DNA of 64,000 nucleotides from Marinifilum flexuosum. Its GTDB lineage: Bacteria > Bacteroidota > Bacteroidia > Bacteroidales > Marinifilaceae. Below, one piece after another: positions 9,373-17,721 of the stretch. The translations under genes were made by a program, and so were the position numbers. Within the stretch, counting starts at the first letter, position 1, and every line of letters begins with the position of its first letter. Below the pieces are notes generated by a model, which searched no databases, had not been told where the DNA came from, and worked only from the letters and a program-made list of their open reading frames with translations. The stretch is from contig NZ_RAPQ01000012.1 in assembly GCF_003610555.1 (NCBI RefSeq), positions 124,001 through 188,000 of the forward strand, given 5' to 3'.

Positions 9373-9393
9373 GGACATATAAATTAAATCACA

Positions 9394-9780
9394 ATGAATA
9401 CATTCAAAACAATTCTATTGATGATGCTATTTGCATCAGTAACACTAAGCTCTTGTAGCGATGATGATGATCTTGACCTTACAGGTGATGTAATCATCAC
9501 AGTTGAAGGAGAGTATTACGCAGGGGGGACATATGAGATTTACACCGAAGAGGCAGCCTTAGTTGAAAGAACAAACTACTCTGCAAAATTTTACCCTCGC
9601 CCTGTTAAAAGCGGTCATCTATTTAACGAAACAATTGTTGAGGGATTAAATCATGGCACGTACTATATCAGATGTCTTAATAAAGAATCTTACAATGAAA
9701 GCGACCGGACTTTTCAAGTTACAGGGGGCAAAACTACCAGACTATCTGCCAGCTCGCTTGGTATCAAAGTAGTAGAATAA
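9394..9780 (+). CDS. Small predicted surface lipoprotein
   Basis: The 128-residue product has a type II signal peptide ending in LSSC at about residues 18-21, so Cys21 should be lipidated. The residues right after it, SDDDD, match the acidic lipoprotein export signal known from Bacteroidota that sends lipoproteins to the cell surface. The mature part looks like a short beta-rich Ig-like or carboxypeptidase-regulatory-like domain (VIITVEGEYYAGGTYEIY, then GTYYIRCLN). No function can be assigned. It follows the helical-protein gene by 21 bp and is followed by a terminator. Confidence 0.75.
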   Translation: MNTFKTILLMMLFASVTLSSCSDDDDLDLTGDVIITVEGEYYAGGTYEIYTEEAALVERTNYSAKFYPRPVKSGHLFNETIVEGLNHGTYYIRCLNKESYNESDRTFQVTGGKTTRLSASSLGIKVVE

Positions 9781-9816
9781 CACTATATACAATTTTTCTC
9801 ATATCATTTTAGTTAG

Positions 9817-9854
9817 AACACCTGCACTATTGAAAGACAGTGTGGGTGTTTTTT
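9817..9854 (+). terminator. Rho-independent terminator
   Basis: An AACACCTGCACT/AGTGTGGGTGTT imperfect stem with a 10-nt loop is followed by a T-run, 36 bp after the lipoprotein stop codon. Confidence 0.8.
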
Positions 9855-9876
9855 ACGATTCTAAAATCTTAAAACA

Positions 9877-10323
9877 TTGAACACACAACAAAAATTACTT
9901 CTCACACTCTCCTTTTGTGCTTTGTTTTTTTCCAGCATGCTTGGTTTTCGGTACCAAATCACACCAAATATTGAAGTAGTAGATTATTGGTTCAGACTAA
10001 TACCATTACCAATTCTTGATTACAATGGCATTTCCGATTTAAAACATCTCGATACCAAATTACTGGGCTATGTACTTTTCCTGCTCAATGCGCTAATCCT
10101 GTTTTTTAGGGTAAAATACGACAGAATACTATTGCCAGCCTTAATCATTTTCTTATTCAGTACAGGCTTTGCAATTTTCTTCGAAATTTGGTCACTATCT
10201 CAATACCTGAATGGCAACTACGCCGGACAGTCATTGTACATTGGTCCTTTCTTGTTCTTGTTCAACCTATCGATAATAAAAAGTTACCCAAGACGATTGG
10301 AACTTAGAAAATATTCATTGTAA
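9877..10323 (+). CDS. Unrecognised four-helix membrane protein (TTG start)
   Basis: The 148-residue product has about four hydrophobic segments (about 5-24, 65-84, 90-112 and 124-138) and a short loop with VVDYWFRLIPLP. The best start is a TTG at 9877 giving MNTQQKLLLTLSF, a natural-looking N-terminus. The next in-frame Met (21) would cut the first helix. I do not recognise the family. It resembles small DoxX-like or DUF-type membrane proteins only in general shape. Confidence 0.6.
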   Translation: MNTQQKLLLTLSFCALFFSSMLGFRYQITPNIEVVDYWFRLIPLPILDYNGISDLKHLDTKLLGYVLFLLNALILFFRVKYDRILLPALIIFLFSTGFAIFFEIWSLSQYLNGNYAGQSLYIGPFLFLFNLSIIKSYPRRLELRKYSL

Positions 10324-10459
10324 AATGAAATAAGCGAGCAGGATTCAAAACAAAGAACATCAACACAACCGGACTAAAGTGACAAATTATTTTAATACAT
10401 AATTGGTGTAACAATTACTGGTATGAGTTCGTCACATACAAATACCAAACAAATCACAC

Positions 10460-10915
10460 ATGAAACAAATTAAAATTACCCTTACCGTGCTAATATGCCT
10501 TTTTATAAGCATGAACAGCAAAGCACAGACAAAAGCAAGCACTTCAAAGAAGCTGACCAAAAAAGAGATGATGAGTGAATTGAAAACAATTTACGACCAG
10601 AGCATATATCACAACTATGTAATCAGAAAAATTGGCAGACAAGCCTTCAAAACCAAAGCAAACTATTCGAACTTTATCGAATATGCCAAAATTGCTACAA
10701 AATCGCGCCGAACCAAACTACTCATAAAAATTGCCAAGAAAACATCTCGCTTAAAAAGAGAAACCCTCCTGCCTGTTGAAGCTGCAAAACTTGTTGACGA
10801 CACCTATGTAAGAACCAAAGAAGTAAAACGCGCCATACGAAAATCGCATCGAGCTAAAACCGACAAGCAAAAAAAAAGATTTACCGAATACATTGCCTCA
10901 CTCGGCAAATGGTAA
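10460..10915 (+). CDS. Secreted highly basic protein of unknown function
   Basis: A signal peptide (about 1-23, ending SKAQ) precedes a very Lys/Arg-rich mature region of about 128 residues with helical character (KKLTKKEMMSELKTIYDQS, then RAIRKSHRAKTDKQKKRF). It should be exported to the periplasm or beyond. I do not recognise it. The high positive charge could allow binding to nucleic acid or anionic glycans, but that is only inferred from composition. A strong hairpin separates it from the convergent neighbour. Confidence 0.65.
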   Translation: MKQIKITLTVLICLFISMNSKAQTKASTSKKLTKKEMMSELKTIYDQSIYHNYVIRKIGRQAFKTKANYSNFIEYAKIATKSRRTKLLIKIAKKTSRLKRETLLPVEAAKLVDDTYVRTKEVKRAIRKSHRAKTDKQKKRFTEYIASLGKW

Positions 10916-10920
10916 CACCT

Positions 10921-10961
10921 AACAACAAGGGCTGAATCTTTTTGATTCAGCCCTTGTTGTT
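10921..10961. terminator. Strong bidirectional terminator hairpin
   Basis: An 18-bp perfect stem (10921-10938 with 10944-10961, core AAGGGCTGAATC) with a TTTTT loop sits between two convergent genes whose stop codons are 5 bp and 15 bp away. It could stop transcription from both sides. Confidence 0.85.
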
Positions 10962-10975
10962 ACTTTAAATAAAAA

Positions 10976-11434
10976 TCAGGAAGACAACGATACGCTTCTA
11001 TCCTTTCTAAATCCTACAAGTAAGTACAATATTACCCCTAAAAGAAAGGCTGCCACATGGGCTATTGTCGTAATAAGCGGAAAGATTAATCCAAAATAAA
11101 CATCCCCTAGTATCACTATCGCTATAGAAGCCAGTACAAACCATTTTGCATTCTTCAATAGCGAAGTTCCATGCCTTACCACCACAAGCATTAACATCCC
11201 CGCAAGAGCATTCCAAATAATAGAAATTCCCTGCACACCTAATACAAACCAGAAAGTTGATTGAACCAAAACGGCAATAATGAAAACAATTCCCCAGCGT
11301 TTCGCAATTGACTTTACAGCCGGAAGAAGAAAAGGCAACATGGCTATTACCAATAAGGCATAATTAAGCACAGAAAGTTTAAGATCTCCACCATAAGTGA
11401 GTCCATTAAAAAGGGTAGTAATGATATCATCCAT
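10976..11434 (-). CDS. Unrecognised four- to five-helix membrane protein
   Basis: The 152-residue protein is mostly hydrophobic with four or five membrane helices (about 24-40, 48-66, 70-88, 98-114 and 118-142) and a short basic tail. No family motif is evident. It is divergent from the arsR operon, with about 240 bp between starts, and convergent with the basic secreted protein. Its position gives no functional clue. Confidence 0.65.
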   Translation of the reverse strand: MDDIITTLFNGLTYGGDLKLSVLNYALLVIAMLPFLLPAVKSIAKRWGIVFIIAVLVQSTFWFVLGVQGISIIWNALAGMLMLVVVRHGTSLLKNAKWFVLASIAIVILGDVYFGLIFPLITTIAHVAAFLLGVILYLLVGFRKDRSVSLSS

Positions 11435-11612
11435 ACAAATTGAGTTTATAGTTTTGATTTATTTTACTCTGATGAAAAGGTTTAGCGAGAACTAATTTAA
11501 TCAAAAAGAAACCCTAATCAAACCAAGCTACACCTGAATGAGCAAAACACCACATAAACCTCTACATATCAATCAAAATCCTTAGTAACCAAAACTAAAA
11601 AACAAGCATATA

Positions 11613-11670
11613 TTTGGAGAATAAAAAAAAAGCCCACACCTTTGTTTCGTAATTTTACGAAATACGAAAC
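11613..11670 (+). promoter_or_regulatory. Promoter and nested palindromic operator of the arsR operon
   Basis: TTTG at 11613-11616, a 20-nt spacer and CACCTTTG at 11637-11644 resemble a Bacteroidota promoter. Directly downstream is the perfect palindrome TTCGTAATTTTACGAA (11646-11661). It is nested with a second dyad, GTTTCGT (11644-11650) and ACGAAAC (11664-11670), that ends 2 bp before the arsR start. The layout fits autorepression by an ArsR/SmtB dimer blocking transcription start. Confidence 0.7.
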
Positions 11671-11672
11671 AC

Positions 11673-11972
11673 ATGGAAGAAACAAAAGAATTTTATTCCG
11701 TTGAAGAAAAAAAACTAGCTAGGTATGCAAAGGCCTTATCGCATCCTGTGCGTGTTTACATCTGCGATATTTTATCGAAACAAGCATGTTGCTACAGCGG
11801 CGATTTAGCCGAAGAGGTACCTATTGCACGATCAACTCTATCGCAGCATTTGAAAGAATTAAAAAACTCGGGTTTGGTGCAAGGAGAAATTAATCCTCCT
11901 AAAATCAAATACTGTTTAAATAAAGAGAACTGGGCAGAGGCTCAGCAATTATTCAAAGAATTTTTTAAATAA
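11673..11972 (+). CDS. ArsR/SmtB-family metal(loid)-sensing repressor
   Basis: This 99-residue winged-helix protein has the ArsR-family helix-turn-helix (VPIARSTLSQHLKELKNSGLV in two overlapping parts, about 49-70). It also has cysteines placed to sense a thiophilic metal or metalloid: C31 near the start of the DNA-binding region and C39-C40 in CDILSKQACCY. The arrangement differs from the classic ELCVCDL box, so the ligand geometry is uncertain. It is the first gene of a six-gene co-directional unit, and its own upstream palindromes are the likely operator. Arsenite or an organoarsenical is the inferred inducer from the downstream genes. Confidence 0.9.
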   Translation: MEETKEFYSVEEKKLARYAKALSHPVRVYICDILSKQACCYSGDLAEEVPIARSTLSQHLKELKNSGLVQGEINPPKIKYCLNKENWAEAQQLFKEFFK

Positions 11973-11985
11973 TAAACTATTAATC

Positions 11986-12222
11986 ATGGACATTAAAGTA
12001 TTAGGACCAGGATGTAAAAAGTGTAACACTTTAGCAGATGCAACCAAGAAAGCAATTGAAGAATTGGGAATTGAAGCCAATGTTGAAAAAATAGACGATA
12101 TGGTAAAAATCTTATCGTATGGTGTAATGTCAACCCCTGCTTTGGTAATCAACGAGAAAGTTGCTGTTAGCGGCAAAGTTCCTTCGGTAGCTGAAATCAA
12201 GGAATTTATCCAAAAAGCATAA
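11986..12222 (+). CDS. Small thioredoxin-like CxxC redox protein (TM0996/MTH895 type)
   Basis: The 78-residue protein is a minimal thioredoxin/glutaredoxin-fold protein with the redox motif GPGCKKCNTL (C11 and C14) and the cis-Pro region MSTPALVIN. Small proteins of this type usually sit beside ArsR regulators and DUF318 permeases. ArsE of the arsEFG organoarsenical system may be of this class, so this could be its counterpart. It starts 13 bp after arsR and is clearly in the same operon. Confidence 0.88.
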   Translation: MDIKVLGPGCKKCNTLADATKKAIEELGIEANVEKIDDMVKILSYGVMSTPALVINEKVAVSGKVPSVAEIKEFIQKA

Positions 12223-12291
12223 AACCCTAAGGCTGTTGGCGGTCAGCCGGCAGCTTTTAACCCAATACGATAACACTAAAACACAAACAAA

Positions 12292-12759
12292 ATGAAAAAA
12301 ACAATAACATTAGGTATACTGGCTTTAGGTTTAAGTTTTAGCGCTTGCCAATCGAACACAAAAAAAGAAACTGCAAAAGCTGAGCAAGAAACAGCATGCA
12401 AAGGTGACTGCACAAAATGTGAGAAAACCTCCGAAACAAAAGTAGCATCGAACCAAGCTAAGGCGGGCGTTTACTATTTTCATGGTGATAGAAAATGTAA
12501 AACTTGCAAAGCTGTAGGAGCAAAAGCCAAAGAAGTAGCGGCAAGCTTAAATGCGAATTTCTTCGATATCAATTTCGATCAGGAAGAGAACAAAGAGTTG
12601 GCTAAAACATTCCAGGCAAGTAGTTCAGGTTTGTACATTAAAAGTGCAAAGTCTGGAGAAATTCAGGATTTAACAACATTTGCTTTCCGTAATGCAATTA
12701 ACGACACTCCTGCTTATATCGAAAAACTGGAAACTGTAATCAAAGCTGAACTTCAATAA
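12292..12759 (+). CDS. arsF: ArsF-like thioredoxin-fold lipoprotein
   Basis: A lipoprotein signal ends at SFSAC (Cys19 lipidated). A low-complexity region with four Cys follows (ETACKGDCTKCEK), then a thioredoxin-like domain beginning VYYFHGDRKCKTCKAV with a CKTC pair at about 69-72. This matches the ArsF family, described with ArsE as a redox partner in the reduction of nitro-aromatic arsenicals before export by ArsG. The protein should be anchored to a membrane facing the periplasm. It lies 5 bp before the permease gene. The extra N-terminal cysteines could bind metal, but that is inference. Confidence 0.75.
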   Translation: MKKTITLGILALGLSFSACQSNTKKETAKAEQETACKGDCTKCEKTSETKVASNQAKAGVYYFHGDRKCKTCKAVGAKAKEVAASLNANFFDINFDQEENKELAKTFQASSSGLYIKSAKSGEIQDLTTFAFRNAINDTPAYIEKLETVIKAELQ

Positions 12760-12764
12760 ACAGA

Positions 12765-13469
12765 ATGGAATACTTAGATCAATTATTATCTCAAAGTAGC
12801 TTTCCAATCCTTACTGCGTTTTTATTGGGTATCATGACAGCAATTAGCCCTTGTCCTTTGGCAACCAATATCACTGCTACTGCTTACATCAGTAAAGATT
12901 TAAGCGATAAAAAGAAAATCTTTTTTAACGGATTGATTTACACACTTGGCAGAGCAATAAGCTACACTGCTTTAGGAATAATTCTGTTTTTCGGAGCTAG
13001 CAAATTCGATATCTCGAGCTTCTTTAACACCTATGGCGAGAGGCTATTGGGACCATTATTAATCATTATCGGAGTCTTCATGCTCGATATAATTTCCATC
13101 AACTTTCCAGGAGTTAGTTCGCTTACCGATAAGTTGAATGGGGAGAAAATGAGAGGGAAATACTGGGGCGCTTTAATAATGGGAATGGTTTTCGCTCTGG
13201 CTTTTTGTCCTTACAGTGGGGTATTGTACTTCGGAATGCTGGTGCCATTAACCGTAGCCTCTGCCGACGGATTGTTCTTACCAATAGTTTTTGCTATTGC
13301 AACCGGATTGCCGGTAATTATTATTGCTTATTTATTGGCTTTTACGCTTTCAGGAGTAGGCAACTTTTATAACAAAATTAAAAATTTCGAATACTGGTTC
13401 AGAAAAGTGGCAGCATTAATATTCATTGCTGCAGGATTGTATTTCACTTACATTTTCTTTATCCAATAA
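12765..13469 (+). CDS. arsG: ArsG-like / CcdA-family six-helix permease
   Basis: The 234-residue integral membrane protein belongs to the CcdA/DsbD transmembrane superfamily. It has ISPCPLATN near residue 28 and LAFCPYSGV near residue 145, the paired helix-breaking Pro-Cys motifs of the family. ArsG members are reported to export trivalent aromatic arsenicals, whereas CcdA members pass electrons across the membrane. The ArsF-like gene immediately upstream favours ArsG. A role in passing reductant to the ArsF-like lipoprotein is a reasonable alternative. The spacing of 5 bp indicates translational coupling. Confidence 0.78.
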   Translation: MEYLDQLLSQSSFPILTAFLLGIMTAISPCPLATNITATAYISKDLSDKKKIFFNGLIYTLGRAISYTALGIILFFGASKFDISSFFNTYGERLLGPLLIIIGVFMLDIISINFPGVSSLTDKLNGEKMRGKYWGALIMGMVFALAFCPYSGVLYFGMLVPLTVASADGLFLPIVFAIATGLPVIIIAYLLAFTLSGVGNFYNKIKNFEYWFRKVAALIFIAAGLYFTYIFFIQ

Positions 13470-13493
13470 ACCGATATCAGTTTTTAGAATATC

Positions 13494-14531
13494 ATGATCA
13501 AATCAATTCAAATTACAAACAGAAATCAGATAATATTGGTTCTATTATCATTACCAATTTGGTATTTTCTATATGTGAACCTTCAGAATATTGTTGATTT
13601 TCTTACCTATACGGTTTTCGGAATGAACAAAGAGGCTCACTTAACTGAAGCTGTTAACTTTTTCATATTCGAAACCCCTAAAGTATTTATGCTATTGGTA
13701 TTGGTTATTTTTGGTGTAGGAATTATTCGTAGTTATTTCTCACCAGAAAAAACGAAAAACTTTCTTGCTGGAAAATCAACATTTTTTGGCAACGTAATGG
13801 CTGCTTTACTTGGTGTTTTAACTCCTTTTTGTTCTTGCTCTGCCATTCCTTTATTCTTAGGTTTTGTTGAAGCAGGAGTACCTTTAGGTGTAACTTTCAG
13901 CTTCCTGATTGCAGCTCCATTGGTAAACGAAATTGCTTTAGGAATGCTGGCAGAAGCTTTCGGATGGCAAACTGCACTTCTTTATACATTTACAGGTTTA
14001 TCAATTGCCATTCTTGCAGGTTGGTTAATTGGTGCTTTAAAACTTGAAAAGTATGTACACGAGTGGGTTTACGAAGTTAAAACAGGACAAACTGAAATTG
14101 ACACAACCAATCTATCTTTTTCGGAACGTATTCAATCAGGATTAAACTCGGTAAAAGAAATTGTTGGTAGAATTTGGATATACATTGTTGCCGGAGTAGC
14201 AATTGGCGCCGGAGCTCATGGTTATGTACCTGAAGATTTCATGGCCAACCTAATGGGTAAATCAGCATGGTATTCAGTTCCATTGTCCATTTTTATTGGA
14301 GTTCCAATGTATTCTAACGCTGCAGGGATTATTCCAATCGTAGAAGTATTGGTTGCAAAAGGAGCTGCTTTAGGAACCACTTTGGCCTTTATGATGTCGG
14401 TTATCGGATTATCATTGCCTGAGGTTATTATCCTGAAAAAAGTACTTAAAATGCCGTTAATATTGGCATTTGTAAGTATTGTTGCTATCGGAATTCTTAT
14501 AGTTGGATTTATTTTTAACTTTATCTACTAA
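13494..14531 (+). CDS. arsP: ArsP/YraQ (DUF318) family permease
   Basis: The 345-residue protein has about eight to ten membrane helices. Its DUF318 signature includes GVLTPFCSCSAIPLFLGF, with a CSC cysteine pair, and IAAPLVNEIALGML. ArsP of Campylobacter exports trivalent methylated and aromatic arsenicals using conserved cysteines. Other DUF318 members are linked to Cu/Zn or mercury resistance, so the substrate is not certain. It lies 24 bp after the ArsG-like gene, giving the operon two different permeases. Confidence 0.83.
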   Translation: MIKSIQITNRNQIILVLLSLPIWYFLYVNLQNIVDFLTYTVFGMNKEAHLTEAVNFFIFETPKVFMLLVLVIFGVGIIRSYFSPEKTKNFLAGKSTFFGNVMAALLGVLTPFCSCSAIPLFLGFVEAGVPLGVTFSFLIAAPLVNEIALGMLAEAFGWQTALLYTFTGLSIAILAGWLIGALKLEKYVHEWVYEVKTGQTEIDTTNLSFSERIQSGLNSVKEIVGRIWIYIVAGVAIGAGAHGYVPEDFMANLMGKSAWYSVPLSIFIGVPMYSNAAGIIPIVEVLVAKGAALGTTLAFMMSVIGLSLPEVIILKKVLKMPLILAFVSIVAIGILIVGFIFNFIY

Positions 14532-14556
14532 GATTTGGTATGAGATAAAGAAAGCA

Positions 14557-14982
14557 ATGCATAGTCATTCAAAAAATACAAGTAACTCAAACCCTATCGT
14601 ACTGTTCGATGGGGTTTGTAATTTTTGCAACACCTCTGTTCGTTTTGTGCTTGCATACAATCGAGCAGAAAATATTCATTTCTCTCCACTCCAATCTGAT
14701 TTTGCGAAACAATTGCTTACTGAACACAATCTATCTTTCGATGAGATGAATACCGTAGTCTTCATCGAAAACAACAAAGCTTACACCAAAAGCTCTGCAG
14801 CTTTTAATATTGCAAAACATCTAGCCTACCCTTGGAGAATACTCTATTACTTCAAATACCTACCTAATGCTATTACCGATTGGGGTTACGATCTGATTGC
14901 CAGAAACAGATATTCCTGGTTTGGTAAAAAGAACCAATGCATGGTTCCTAAGCCTGAATGGAGGAAAAGGTTTTATGAGTAA
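14557..14982 (+). CDS. DCC-family (DUF393) thiol-disulfide protein
   Basis: This 141-residue protein has the DUF393 N-terminal motif VLFDGVCNFCN, in which the DxxCxxC arrangement names the DCC family of predicted thiol-disulfide oxidoreductases. The chosen ATG at 14557 follows AAAGAAAG and is 25 bp after arsP; an upstream TTG would overlap arsP and adds an unconvincing extension. It may be the last gene of the arsR operon, consistent with the redox theme, but DCC proteins occur in many contexts. Confidence 0.85.
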   Translation: MHSHSKNTSNSNPIVLFDGVCNFCNTSVRFVLAYNRAENIHFSPLQSDFAKQLLTEHNLSFDEMNTVVFIENNKAYTKSSAAFNIAKHLAYPWRILYYFKYLPNAITDWGYDLIARNRYSWFGKKNQCMVPKPEWRKRFYE

Positions 14983-15090
14983 AATTTGGAGTACTCAATA
15001 TTGAAATAGTCTCTCGCTGATCTTCGCAGATTAAGTAACGAAGGTATTAAATTATATCATCAAACAGCTTAATTTATTAATAGAATTTGA
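14983..15090. repeat. Intergenic stretch with a short CGCTGAT/CGCAGATT dispersed repeat
   Basis: There is no gene here. CTCTCGCTGATCTTCGCAG and the following ATT (15011-15032) are related to the larger inverted repeat at 33669-33775. Small repeats of this composition are common in Bacteroidota intergenic DNA. Confidence 0.45.
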
Positions 15091-15149
15091 CTGCTCAAGC
15101 CGTAAGGCTCTTACTTTCTACATATAAGCAGCTTGTCCTTCCAATGCCC
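15091..15149 (-). repeat. Dispersed repeat R, copy 3 (internally deleted, inverted)
   Basis: On the minus strand it reads GGGCATTGGAAGGACAAGCT at one end and AAAGTAAGAGCC followed by CGGCTTGAGCAG at the other. These are the two ends of the 190-bp element at 33870-34058 and 57473-57660 with the middle missing, so the hairpin keeps only one arm. Confidence 0.75.
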
Positions 15150-15239
15150 TTCAAACCAAGTAGTACATTAAATAAAGTATACATTCACACTTTCTAATCT
15201 ACGATAATCAGATCCTTCATAAAAATCAGTATCTAAAAA

Positions 15240-15268
15240 CAAAAAAACCGGAATCCTAAGATCCCGGT
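15240..15268 (-). terminator. Terminator of the phosphofructokinase gene
   Basis: On the minus strand a stem with ACCGGGATC pairs with GGATTCCGGT and is followed by a run of T, 24 bp after the pfk stop codon. Confidence 0.8.
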
Positions 15269-15291
15269 TGAATGTATTTTCTTGATTTGAA

Positions 15292-16386
15292 TTAGTCTCC
15301 AAATGCAATACCAACACCTTTTGCAGTAGCAACAAGGTTCGATTTTGGATCAACCAAGTTTTGCTGGCCAATAGCCTCAGGAAGAGGAACACCAACAACT
15401 TCTGGGTGACGGTAAGCTACCATCTGACCAAATTTACCTTCCAAAACCATTTCGAATGCCTTAACACCGAATTGAGTTGCTAAAACACGGTCGTATGCTA
15501 CAGGAATACCTCCACGCTGTAGGTGACCCAATACAGTAGTACGAATATCAGCTTCAACACCAGCGGCTTTTAATTCAGCAGCCAAACGATCAGCAGCACC
15601 ACTTAACTTCAAGTTAGGGTTTCCAACTTCAGTACTTTCTTCAGCTAAAGCTTCACCACCTTTTGGCATAGCACCTTCAGCAACTACGATAATACCGAAA
15701 CCTTTTCCTTTCAAGAAACGAGTATCCAATTTCTCTTTTACTTTCTTGATATCGTAAGGAATTTCAGGAATCAAACAAGCTTCTGCACCACCTGCAATAG
15801 CAGCACTTAATGCAATCCAACCCGCATCACGTCCCATAGCTTCCAAAATGAAAACACGGTTGTGAGAAGCAGCAGTAGTTTTCAACTTATCAACAGCTTC
15901 GGTACAAATTTGTACAGCAGTTTGATAACCGAAAGTAAAATCAGTAGCCGAAAGGTCATTATCGATAGTCTTAGGTACACCAATAATGTTTAATCCTTTT
16001 TCGTAAAGAGCTTGTGAAATTTTCTGAGAACCATCACCACCAATGCTAATTACAGCATCGATTCCCAAATATTGTAATTTACGGATCATTTCATCCGAAC
16101 GGTCAGCTGATCCCCAAGAACCATCTTTGTTTTTCACTGGCCAAGCAAAAGGACCTCCTTTTGTAGTTGTTCCGATAATTGTACCCCCTTGGTAGTGGAT
16201 ACCTTTAACCGCAGCATCATCTAATATCTTAATTTCAGTCGGTTCCTTCAAAATTCCGTCGAACGACTGAATACTTCCTACAACTTCCCAATCTTTTTCT
16301 TGAGCTGCACGTTTCACAACGGCGCGAATCACAGCATTCAAACCAGGGCAATCACCACCTCCGGTTGCAACTAATACTCTTTTCAT
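15292..16386 (-). CDS. pfkA: 6-phosphofructokinase with hybrid ATP/PPi motifs
   Basis: The enzyme phosphorylates fructose 6-phosphate to fructose 1,6-bisphosphate in glycolysis. The 364-residue sequence has GGGDCPGLN (9-17), GGDGS (116-120) and the catalytic PKTIDND (138-144). Gly after GGD is the ATP-type residue, whereas Lys in PKTIDND is typical of PPi-dependent and group III enzymes, so phosphoryl-donor preference cannot be fixed from these motifs alone. The ATG at 16386 was chosen over a TTG three codons upstream. It is a single gene with its own terminator. Confidence 0.93.
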   Translation of the reverse strand: MKRVLVATGGGDCPGLNAVIRAVVKRAAQEKDWEVVGSIQSFDGILKEPTEIKILDDAAVKGIHYQGGTIIGTTTKGGPFAWPVKNKDGSWGSADRSDEMIRKLQYLGIDAVISIGGDGSQKISQALYEKGLNIIGVPKTIDNDLSATDFTFGYQTAVQICTEAVDKLKTTAASHNRVFILEAMGRDAGWIALSAAIAGGAEACLIPEIPYDIKKVKEKLDTRFLKGKGFGIIVVAEGAMPKGGEALAEESTEVGNPNLKLSGAADRLAAELKAAGVEADIRTTVLGHLQRGGIPVAYDRVLATQFGVKAFEMVLEGKFGQMVAYRHPEVVGVPLPEAIGQQNLVDPKSNLVATAKGVGIAFGD

Positions 16387-16679
16387 AATTGTCAATTTAA
16401 TATTTCAATCAATTTGCTTGGCTAGCGCGGCTAAAATAAAAATATTTTTCCAAACCGAAACAAACAATTTCACTGTCAGTGAATTGCAATCGATTTCGAA
16501 ATTGCTTTTTATAATGAATTTGAATTATTAATTTTAAAATACACAAAATCGATATTTAGTATAAATCGAATATCTGTGTAAAGATTAAAATAAAATAATC
16601 ATTTGGTTCAGAGGTGAAAGATCACCATACAATTTAGGATAATTAACAGGGATAGAAAAGTAAAATTAAACTAGCAATC
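16387..16679. other. Divergent promoter region
   Basis: This AT-rich space separates the divergent pfk and macrodomain genes. I see an imperfect dyad around AAATCGATATT and AATCGAATATC (about 16545-16572) but no gene. The promoters of both genes should lie here. Confidence 0.4.
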
Positions 16680-17177
16680 ATGAAAATTAAAATATTTAAG
16701 GGAGATATTACCAAACTGAAGATAGATGCCATTGTAAATGCAGCAAACAGAAGTCTACTGGGAGGTGGTGGAGTTGACGGCGCAATACACAGAGCTGCCG
16801 GTCCGGAACTATTGGAAGAATGTCGTATACTTAATGGGTGCTCAACAGGAGAAGCCAAAATCACGAAAGCATATAATTTGCCTTGTAGGTATGTTATACA
16901 TACCGTTGGCCCAGTTTGGAGCGGAGGCAAATATGATGAAGATCAATTGCTAAAAAGTTGCTACAAAGAAAGCATAAAGCTTGCTGAGAAGTATAAATTG
17001 CAAAGTATTGCTTTCCCAAATATCAGCACAGGTATATATCGCTACCCAAAAGAGGAAGCTGCCGAGATTGCCATTAAAACCGTCCGGAAACAATTGGAAA
17101 AATGCAAGTACCTAAAAGAACTTGTGTTTTGTGTATTCGATGATGAAAACTTAAAACTTTACAATGAGTTACTTTAA
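16680..17177 (+). CDS. Macrodomain protein (O-acetyl-ADP-ribose deacetylase type)
   Basis: The 165-residue protein is a stand-alone MacroD-type domain. It has the adenine and ribose-binding motifs GDIT (9-12), [20 protein letters not shown] (20-39) and the later SISTG-like loop [10 protein letters not shown]. Such enzymes remove acetyl groups from O-acetyl-ADP-ribose and ADP-ribose from acidic side chains; the Asn, the Gly-rich loop and the following Asp seen here are those of active members. Its last 4 bp overlap the 3' end of the convergent rhodanese gene. No NAD-dependent partner enzyme is adjacent. Confidence 0.93.
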   Translation: MKIKIFKGDITKLKIDAIVNAANRSLLGGGGVDGAIHRAAGPELLEECRILNGCSTGEAKITKAYNLPCRYVIHTVGPVWSGGKYDEDQLLKSCYKESIKLAEKYKLQSIAFPNISTGIYRYPKEEAAEIAIKTVRKQLEKCKYLKELVFCVFDDENLKLYNELL

Positions 17178-17608
17178 ATAGAAATGGTTTCTTCTACCGT
17201 TTCATTATGATTCCATCGCTTGTATTTGCCCCAGTTCAACATTTTTGTATATCCCTTTTCTTCTAAAAAGATAATTACATTTTGTGTTTTAATGGTTAAA
17301 TCACAATACAATATTAATGCCTTGTTTTTAGGAATTTTAGCGTACCATTTTTCAACATCATGATGCGGAAAGTTTTTGGCATTGGGAATATGCCCCATTA
17401 AGAAATATTCCTCTTCCCTTACATCCAATATCCAAATATCATCTTGCTCTTCCTGCGTAAGTTCCAAAAGGGTATCTGGATTCAAAAACTCTTTCAAACT
17501 CTCTCCTTCTGAAGATGTATAAGCGAAATAATTTGGCACATGAATAAAATACCAATACACGCCAAACCCAACAGCAACAACTGATACAATTAATAAAATT
17601 AAATTCAT
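17174..17608 (-). CDS. Membrane-anchored rhodanese-like protein
   Basis: An N-terminal membrane helix (about 2-19) is followed by a single rhodanese domain (about 45-135). It has [20 protein letters not shown] and an active-site loop starting with Cys in [11 protein letters not shown]. The catalytic Cys is present, so sulfur transfer from thiosulfate or persulfides is possible. The loop is atypical, so the natural acceptor is unknown. The signal anchor places the domain on the periplasmic side. The gene is convergent with the macrodomain gene, overlapping by 4 bp. Confidence 0.85.
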   Translation of the reverse strand: MNLILLIVSVVAVGFGVYWYFIHVPNYFAYTSSEGESLKEFLNPDTLLELTQEEQDDIWILDVREEEYFLMGHIPNAKNFPHHDVEKWYAKIPKNKALILYCDLTIKTQNVIIFLEEKGYTKMLNWGKYKRWNHNETVEETISI

Positions 17609-17656
17609 AGGCAGTAAATCAACACCGAAAAAATAGTCTGTTCTAATGTGATTTGC

Positions 17657-17684
17657 AAAAAAAAATCCCCTTCAAGGAGATTTT
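17657..17684 (-). terminator. Terminator of the HAD-like gene
   Basis: On the minus strand AATCTCCTTGAAGGGGATT forms a hairpin followed by a run of T, about 38 bp beyond the stop codon of the gene starting at 18189. Confidence 0.75.
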
Positions 17685-17721
17685 AATTTTATTCTGTTTA
17701 ATAAATTGACATCGTATACAA

